NCBI GenBank assembly: GCA_002633005.1
Contig: NMRA01000268.1
Span: forward strand, 130,585 to 194,584
Direction: 5' to 3'
DNA from: Phoronis australis
Taxonomy: Eukaryota > Phoronida > Phoronidae
DNA length: 64,000 nucleotides
Part shown: positions 58,101-64,000 of the stretch, piece by piece
How the letters are laid out: the number at the start of each line of letters is the position of its first letter
How positions within the stretch are numbered: position 1 is the first letter of the stretch
Notes under the pieces: generated by a model
Database searches by the model: none
Seen by the model: only the letters and a program-made list of their open reading frames with translations
Told to the model about the DNA's origin: nothing
Program-made: the position numbers and the translations under genes

Positions 58101-58441
58101 ACCGAAAAAACTTGTTTGGCCTCAAACGCTCCGACCTTCACAGAAAAATGCATGTCTTGTCGAAGGGTCAAGAGAAACTGCCTGGCTCTTTTTCAGGCGG
58201 TTCACGATGGCGTCGGCGTTACGTCGCACAGGATAGACATCCGGACCCAAACAAGTTCACCAGAACACCGCTTGATCAAAACCTGGGAATCATTCTGCCA
58301 CGTTTTGGAAATCCTGGTTACGTCACTGGACTCCGCAGCCTCATGTTTAAACGAAAAGATGGCCAGTTGTCAAAAAATATTAAAATCTTGCTCCAAAATA
58401 AGACACCATTAAAGAGCAATTTTAATGGGAGATTCCGTTGA
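52134..58441 (+). CDS. Unrecognised secreted, cysteine-free basic precursor (candidate propeptide), two exons
   Basis: Exon 1 ends with the start codon itself (52134-52136, ATG|GTAAGT). Exon 2 is 57926-58441 (acceptor CTTTCCTTTTGTAG), joined in phase 0, for 172 residues. The join is inferred, but it places Met directly before a textbook signal peptide (EAILIFVCFAFASSRA), likely cut after Ala17. The mature part has no cysteine and is strongly basic. Basic sites stand at 61-62 (RK), 68-69 (KR), 74-75 (RK), 97-99 (RRR) and 143-145 (KRK). The interval 100-142 would release a 43-residue peptide starting YVAQDRHPDPNKFTRTP and ending VTGLRSLMF. This resembles a neuropeptide or hormone precursor, but no Gly amidation site precedes the dibasic cuts and I do not recognise the family. 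TATA box and AATAAA support a complete gene. The 5.8-kb intron is filled with transposons. Confidence 0.65.
53373..53467. repeat. Tandem duplication, period 61 bp
   Basis: ACCCCAGGGATCACTTCTAA followed by ATTTGTTCTTGATAGAAA occurs twice, starting at 53372 and 53433, with a diverged spacer. It lies in the intron of the precursor gene. Confidence 0.9.
55092..55107 (-). promoter_or_regulatory. Histone-type 3' stem-loop-like sequence 1
   Basis: Minus strand: AACGGCCCTTTTAAGGACCA. It fits the GGYYYTTNTNARRRCC pattern, though one stem pair (C-A) is mismatched. It lies inside the nested element, with no histone gene beside it. Confidence 0.45.
55149..55164 (-). promoter_or_regulatory. Histone-type 3' stem-loop-like sequence 2
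   Basis: Minus strand: CAACGGTTCTTTTAAGAACC. It has a perfect six-pair stem, a four-base loop TTTA and the usual CAAC 5' flank, matching the histone pre-mRNA stem-loop consensus. The partner at 55092 is 57 bases away in the same orientation. Confidence 0.5.
55808..55919 (-). CDS. Exon-like coding segment within the nested element
   Basis: An acceptor (TTGATTTTAG) and donor (GAAG|GTAAGTTG) bracket 112 bases. The single open frame reads ILIITDSILKYAEEFSTTDT, then LTAIVRRGGKIVDCIEG. It has a convincing protein-like composition. I do not recognise the family for certain; an SGNH-hydrolase-like 'TDS' start is possible. It may be an exon of the element's own gene or a captured host exon. The downstream minus-strand direction leads to the two stem-loops. 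Confidence 0.45.
57073..57925. other. Remainder of the precursor-gene intron
   Basis: AT-rich intronic DNA with a good polypyrimidine tract (GAGCTTTTTCTTTCCTTTTG) before the exon 2 acceptor. Nothing else is seen. Confidence 0.5.
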
Positions 58442-58531
58442 CACCTCAACGATGTCGTTGTTTTGTTCATGTTTTCCGATTACCAATTTCTATTTCACTA
58501 TGAAGTCGTTATTGTAATGTATGCACACTGT

Positions 58532-58537
58532 AATAAA
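58532..58537 (+). terminator. AATAAA polyadenylation signal of the precursor gene
   Basis: AATAAA lies about 90 bases downstream of the stop codon at 58439-58441, consistent with a short 3' UTR. Confidence 0.8.
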
Positions 58538-58559
58538 AATTGGCACTGATCAGGAAATT

Positions 58560-61052
58560 CGTTTTTATATATGTTATGTCATTCATGTAGGTACTTATAG
58601 AAAAGTGGGACAATTATTAACAATTTCAAAAGGGGAATTACATGACATCACTCATGTTTTCTTTCGAAAAGAAGTTAATAAAAACGCAATTCCATTCAAC
58701 CACGTGCCATTCTTCCAATTATACTACAAGGGTAACACTTTCGTTGTCTCCCCAATCCCCAATGTCAAAACAATTGTCATCAATCGACGGTATTTATAAA
58801 AGTGTCATCTGTCTGGAAAATTGTGATTTCGTCTGATGTAATCGTTACGTCTGGTACACGGCTAATCTATGGCTTAAGTTAGCCAACTTGATGATACGCA
58901 CATCACGCAAATGTCTGGCCGCCATTTTACCAACGCTCCACTTCCGTGGAGTGGGAGATAATGGATTTCCGATTTTCAATAGAGCCTAAGACGAAGCCAG
59001 AACGAACTAAGGTCACAGAAGTTATTATTGCATCACAGAAGCTCCAATCAATTCAGAAAAAGACCTACGGCGACCAGCTACGAGATGAGCGTAATCATGA
59101 GGTTAGGTGTAACCGTAGTTCAGATAAAATGTGAGAGGGTTTCAAATGAATTCAATTCCACACAGATAAATGTATGGAAGTGAAAAACGCCACTTTTGGA
59201 AACACTGTCAGCCTGTCATTAATGAGCGCGATTTGTTTACGTGCAGACAGTCAATCAAATCAAATCCCCCTACAAAGTTTTCCCACAATACAAAGGCCTT
59301 TTATTTGTCAACCCACACACTCTCTCGAGTGAAACATCTGCCGTATCGTTTCAAAGTTCTGAGCCCTTAGGTTTAATCTTTTTACGGGAGATCGAACCCA
59401 AAATTGTTTTTGGCCTTTCCTATTCTAATTTTGTGCGAACTAAGAATGAGTGAGGACTAGAAACTCATTTGCAATATACCATAATGTACTCAAACACAGA
59501 ATAATAAAGGCTTGAGTTTGAACAAAGGTAGAATGGAAATTGCTGAAAATATTTTCAAGTAAAAAGATTAGATCCCGGCCTTGAACATTTTTGTTCATTT
59601 TGATGTCGCGTTAAAGTCAGCCTGTGAATGAAAATCCGTGTTAGAATACAAGATGAAATTCGATCTCCTGTAAGCCGATACCATGCGAGCCTCGATTCTC
59701 TGCTCCAACGGTGTATCGCCGTTTGAGTGGCTGCGGACTTATTGACCACTGCCCAGTGCATCTTTGACAGGTAAGGATACATGGCTGAGGACGTGGCGTT
59801 TCAAACCTTGCATACCGCTGTGCAGCTTTTCAAAGTATACAAAACACCATGGCTGAAATTGGTGCAAGCGGGCGCGTTTTGTTTTTTTCTTTTAGTCAGG
59901 GACCACAGAGCTTAAAATGGAGCATGGTAAAGCCGTGAATCAACTGTGCTGTTAGGGCTTAAGGATGAAATGGTAGTTCTGTAGTTCTGGGACCCTAGAA
60001 ATTCATCACAAGAGTTTTAAGGGTCAGTGCCTGGTTGAATGAAGCACTATAAAGTCAAGACACAACTATTGTTCCTTAAATTTTAGCTGCATTTGCGAAC
60101 GTTTGCAAACACAGATAGAACACTCTAATGTTAATTTGTCATTACTACATAGTACATATTTCACTTTGAACCACACCAAGAGTAAACTCCTCGTTAAATT
60201 CTCAATATTCTTGAAAGTAAATAGGAACTTTTTCATGCAACGTCCCTTCTGCGCATGTGTATGTCTTTGTTTACTCGCAATTGTTATGTTTTCCTATTAT
60301 TTATTTTAATTGAAATAAGTTTTAGATGAATTATTCGAAAATAATATGAGTAAATGAGGAGCTCATAACAATGATAAGGTGATACAATTTCAATTAAAAT
60401 AAATGTTAAAAACATAGCAATTGCGAATAAACACACATGCGCAGAAGATAAACTTAGGAGAGTCCCTGTTGGGACTCTTTCATATAACCAGACTCAGGGG
60501 CCCGTTAATGAAAGTGGTAAGTCCACTAAGACGGTCGCAACTTCGATATTAATGTGCGCGAGTCAACTCTGAGTATGAATCCGAACTGATTTGTGCTCCG
60601 ACACTTTTGACTTGTCCATGTAGCCATGCAAAATAAGTTAACTCAGCAAACAACAGTGAAATACTAAGAGGCCCCACTAGTTAGTGAATCTAGTCGTAGC
60701 TAAGACAGTCGCAGGCATGGCTTGTGAAGGCAACGCTGTTTTTGGCTAGACTGAAACAAGTGTTACTTAGCGTAAAAGTGATCGACACTCATAATTAAGC
60801 TCAGCACCCAGCGTTGCAAACCTCGTGAATGCATTATTCGCCAATAAAATTTAAAGATGTAATCGATTTGGCGTAGAACAGATTTGCCCCCGTTGATTAA
60901 ACGGATCTCAGGTGTGTTTCTTGATGATCAACTTAATGATAATTTTATTTCATGGTCGCCTGATAGTCATTGAATTAACGGTGAGAGGATTGTAATTTGA
61001 GATAAAACTCTCGGCTGTTTAAAAACGTTAGCGTGACATGGAAATGAAGGTT
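58560..61052. other. Intergenic, nothing firm
   Basis: Short frames at 58521-59453 and 60103-60309 have no motif. 60190-60400 is related to 28150-28320, a dispersed repeat. A GGGGCCCGTTAATGAAAG MITE-like terminus lies near 60499. Confidence 0.4.
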
Positions 61053-61176
61053 ATCCCACGTACATAGGAATAATACTGCCATGTCCTATCTCGAATTCAT
61101 TTAATCTGGAAATGTCCCAACGAGACCGATGAATTCGAGATAGGATATCGCAGTAGTATTCCTATGTATGTAGGAT
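61053..61176. mobile_element. Fold-back MITE, about 48-bp arms
   Basis: ATCCCACGTACATAGGAATA continuing to CTCGAATTCATT is mirrored by GATGAATTCGAGATAGG continuing to CCTATGTATGTAGGAT, around a loop of about 28 bases. Several mismatches are present. The TTTACCCCATGCGTATGAAC flank on the right resembles the flank of repeat family E. Confidence 0.85.
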
Positions 61177-62078
61177 TGCCCATTTACCCCATGCGTATGA
61201 ACTTATTTGCATCGCGGCGACATCTTGTTACCATGCGCTTTGGCTTTTTGTGATATGAAATCAAATACATTTACCGCGTACCCGCGCCATTTAAGCGAAA
61301 ATGTTAACTGTGATGTTGAATAACTAGTAACGTTTTATTTCATTATAAATTTATGAGAAATTTTCGTTTGTGAAATATACCAGTTCAAATAATGAACCCT
61401 TCAATAATATTAAACGTTGGTTTTGAGAATATAAATTTTGAAACATTAACTGAACAGTCGTGAAGCAGTGTGTCATTTTAGCTTCGTTGAATTTCTTAGT
61501 TCTCTAAGTCCATGTTCGTGTCTTAGCTTCAGGAATGGAAATACTGGTAGAATTACTTTCTCTGTGTTGTATACAGCGCTGGAAATTAACGGTGGAAACT
61601 ACTGATTCGCAGAACTTGAAGTAAGGACTGCATCGCAAAAAGCAGATTTTACGATACCAGCTATGGAAACCCGAGGAACCCTGCGAGCAGACGATTGTGT
61701 TAGTAAAAAACTCAAATTTGCTGTTGGTCGCAAATTTCCTGTGAATATCTTCGTTCTCCGTGTAAATACGCTGTATGCATCCATAATAAATTTTTTTTCG
61801 TTAGATTTGAATTAGATTTGTGTCTGATTTTCTTAACGACGCTATGTAGGCAATTAATCTACTTATGATGATGATCCTGATTAAAACTAGCGAGACATAA
61901 AATATACACCTGATCACAGTACGTCGGAATTTTTGCTGAACGTTTACAGTTTTTAAAGCAGTAAAACTGCGTTTTCAAGAACCATACTTTGCATCAATGT
62001 TTTAGGTAACCCAAATGATCGAGCCCAATAAATTTTGCCGTCTTACACGCGAATTCACTCCAGCAGGCTACTACAAAC

Positions 62079-62151
62079 CAACCGTGAAATACAGCCTCTA
62101 TCATAGTATAGGATTGGATTTACTTTCCTGCATTTCACGGTGTATTTCACG
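62079..62151. repeat. Short inverted repeat with CCGTGAAATACA ends
   Basis: ACCGTGAAATACA near 62079 pairs with TGTATTTCACGGT near 62139. It may be a small MITE. It is noncoding. Confidence 0.5.
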
Positions 62152-62191
62152 GTATACTGAATGACCGTATTTACACATATGTGGGATACAT

Positions 62192-62995
62192 ATAGATTAT
62201 TACATGGCGAAGTCGTTATCCCCCGTTATCTAGAGCCCGAGTGGATTTTGGAGAATTATCACCCTCGGGGCAAACGCCCCTCGGGCGATAATTCTCCAAA
62301 ATCCACTCGGGCTCTAGATAAGGGGGATAACGGCTGAAAACATGTAATAATCTATTTATACCATATACTAAACGAGAAACATTGCAATGAATCGATTTAC
62401 CTTTTCTGACTCTCCACGGCTTTGTAACTACTTTCTATGTCAGAGGCCTGGGGTCGGAGGTCGTGACCTTTTAAGAAAAGTCGGGCTATTTTTGTCAGAT
62501 AATGCTTTTACTCAAAACCAATTGAAAACTTAAATATAATAGAAATAAATTGAATTTATAAATTAAGGCTTTCCAACTACTATAGCTTAAAACACGTTTT
62601 TTACGCTAAACTTCGACCGGGAAATTATCGTCTGCTAAAGTAGGTTACCACTGGTAACTGAATATAATTCTCAAGTCATAGATCCTGACGACACGATACC
62701 CGCATTCTAACTGGAAATCGGTGATTTACAAGTAAGAGGACATGAGAGAAAAATTTCACTGAATTAAGATATCATTTTTATAGAAATTATGTGTCTTATT
62801 TTTCGTAGCGTATAAGTACAGTACAATGCGGTCTGTTGATCATGCGATTATTGCGCGTGCTCATTTAAGTATTCTGTTATCACTCTTGATGACGTCAGTC
62901 GCTGCATGGTGTAGTGGTAAAGTCGGCGACCAGTAATTTCAGGGTCCGGGGTTCGACTCCGTCCTCGGTTTCCTGCCAAATCGTTATCTCACTAG
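62192..62995. mobile_element. TIR element family, copy D, with fold-back head
   Basis: 62192-62354 is a near-perfect palindrome made of the two terminal repeats joined head to head (TAGATTATTACATGGCGAAG at one end and AAAACATGTAATAATCTA at the other, center CCTCGGGGCAAACGCCCCTCGG). The element interior follows (GCTAAAGTAGGTTACCACTG), then the tRNA-like unit at 62899-62970. The terminal GTTATCTCACTAG palindrome is cut half-way at about 62996, where unrelated DNA begins. Confidence 0.8.
62899..62970 (+). repeat. tRNA-like pol III unit in copy D
   Basis: Box A-like CATGGTGTAGTGGTAAAGTC and box B GGGGTTCGACTCC, the best-preserved box B of the three family copies. A folded anticodon arm is not convincing, so it is a SINE-like unit rather than a tRNA gene. 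Confidence 0.65.
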
Positions 62996-63731
62996 TTAGT
63001 CGGTGGGCCAGAATTTGTAGGGCCTCTAGAAAATGGTTTTTGTGAGTACTTTAGGGGGGGCAATTTTAGTTTGGTGTTTATTAATTCATTTATTAGAGTG
63101 TTTTCAAAATCTAAAAAGTTCCCGCATATAAAGTTGCACATCTTTGAGAAATTTGAGTTTGAAGTTACCTAATAATCACCAAAGAGCTTAGTAAACTTAT
63201 ATTTGTAAAAACAACAGTTTTGGTGACTTTTTTGTAAAACAAGTAACATGGTCCCATCAGTGTCATTGTATTGAACAATATTACACTCACATTACATGTT
63301 TTACTATTGTAGATAAATTGTAAACAGTGAAATTTAAAAAATGTAAAGAGACACCTAGTGGCAAAAATGCAAACTAAGTCTGAATGTTACTAGGAAGTTA
63401 TTCTGGCATTGTCTGGCAACAAAAATAACACAAAACACTTGAGACAGGGCAAAATTTGTGCCTCAATGACTAAAACATTGACTAATGGTGTAAAATACAG
63501 CTTGTTTGCATAATACACCAGAAATACGTTATAGTACAAAAACAATATAGTTGAATAATCTCTGTGAATGTGCACAGACTGTATGAAAATAATAGATTAT
63601 TCTGACAGCGTTTATCAAGCAGTATGAGACAAGTACATGACAATGATCAAAGTATGTACTTTCTATGACTTAATCAACAAATAAAATTAACTTTTTAATA
63701 CAAAAACGAAATAACGGGGTTGGAGGTCTAT
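62996..63731. other. 3' flank of the right-edge cysteine-rich frame
   Basis: It begins exactly where copy D is broken (TTAGTCGGTGGGCCAGAATT), so it is probably the end of another inserted element. A run of seven G is at 63053-63059. There is no independent gene here. Confidence 0.4.
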
Positions 63732-64000
63732 TTAGGCTTGACTTGGCAAAGAACTATCCAATGTTATGCAGTCAGTGTTGCTGATGTTACTACAGTTGTC
63801 ACAGCTGCACATTTCTGTACAGTTTGACCCAGCATTGCAGCACAAACTCAGTTTCCCAGCACACATGTTCTTTTGCACTTGCAGCGTTCATCGTTTAGTA
63901 CTGTCAATGGAGATGCGGGCATTGCCATACATTTTAACTGCAAAGCTCCACCGCCAAGGAGCCAACTATGGTCGATTAGAGAGGGTACAGTACTGCACAT
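63732..64000 (-). pseudogene. Cysteine-rich C-terminus of a transposon-type or unknown protein, frameshifted, open at window edge
   Basis: From the right edge the minus strand is open (DHSWLLGGGALQLKCMAMPA, then DERCKCKRTCVLG). It hits a stop at about 63852 unless one frameshift is allowed. It then continues KLSLCCNAGSNCTEMCSCDN and CSNISNTDC to a TAA at 63732-63734. Closely spaced Cys pairs of the form CxCKxxC, CCxAxxxCTxxCxCxxC recur at the C-termini of uncharacterised, often transposon-encoded animal proteins and resemble CXC/tesmin-type Cys motifs. It is partial at the edge. The frameshift may be real decay or an assembly error. Confidence 0.5.

Noticed and set aside
58950-59140. 62-codon forward frame after the precursor gene
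   Set aside because: There is no ATG at its start, no motif, and it lies after the polyadenylation signal.

Overview
The window is nuclear DNA from an animal. Genes are sparse and split by GT-AG introns, with TATA boxes and AATAAA polyadenylation signals. Intergenic DNA is AT-rich and full of transposon debris: Penelope-like, LINE and Ty3/gypsy retroelements, Tc1 and hAT-like DNA transposons, fold-back MITEs, tRNA-derived repeats and microsatellites. There is no operon-like organisation. Gene content (a rhodopsin-class GPCR, a CD225/dispanin protein, a 10-cysteine colipase/prokineticin-fold secreted protein) and repeat style suggest a non-vertebrate, probably aquatic, metazoan. An invertebrate deuterostome such as a hemichordate or amphioxus is a reasonable guess, but the sequence does not prove it. 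There is one assembly gap (8868-9311) and single N positions near 49.9, 50.4 and 55.4 kb.

Layout. 0.3-3 kb: a tandem duplication and a fold-back repeat. 3.7-4.7 kb (minus): a complete seven-helix receptor in one coding exon. 8.4-8.9 kb: an open frame cut by the gap. 10.4 kb: a MITE with a sister copy at 38.3 kb. 13.6-16.3 kb: a retroelement graveyard (GIY-YIG fragment, gypsy integrase tail, LINE reverse transcriptase with a YADN box). 18.8-19.2 kb: tRNA-like SINE pieces. 20.2-23.3 kb (plus): a complete three-exon gene for a small secreted protein with ten cysteines. 24.9-25.5 kb (minus): a second GIY-YIG (Penelope-like) remnant. 31.5-33.0 kb (plus): the last two exons of a CD225/dispanin gene whose intron holds a perfect 33-bp hairpin. 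35-37 kb: a long-TIR MITE and a Tc1 transposase tail. 42-51 kb: repeats, uncertain coding-like frames and one well-bordered exon. 52.05-58.54 kb (plus): a probable two-exon gene encoding an unrecognised secreted, cysteine-free basic precursor resembling a propeptide. Its 5.8-kb intron holds a TIR element that is itself interrupted by a 2.28-kb element with two histone-type stem-loops. 61-63 kb: fold-back MITEs and another tRNA-carrying TIR element. Right edge (minus): a frameshifted cysteine-rich open frame.

The genes look independent: a membrane receptor, a secreted cystine-rich factor, a membrane dispanin and a putative secreted peptide precursor. No shared pathway can be argued from position alone. 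The best leads are the peptide-precursor gene and the nested element in its intron.
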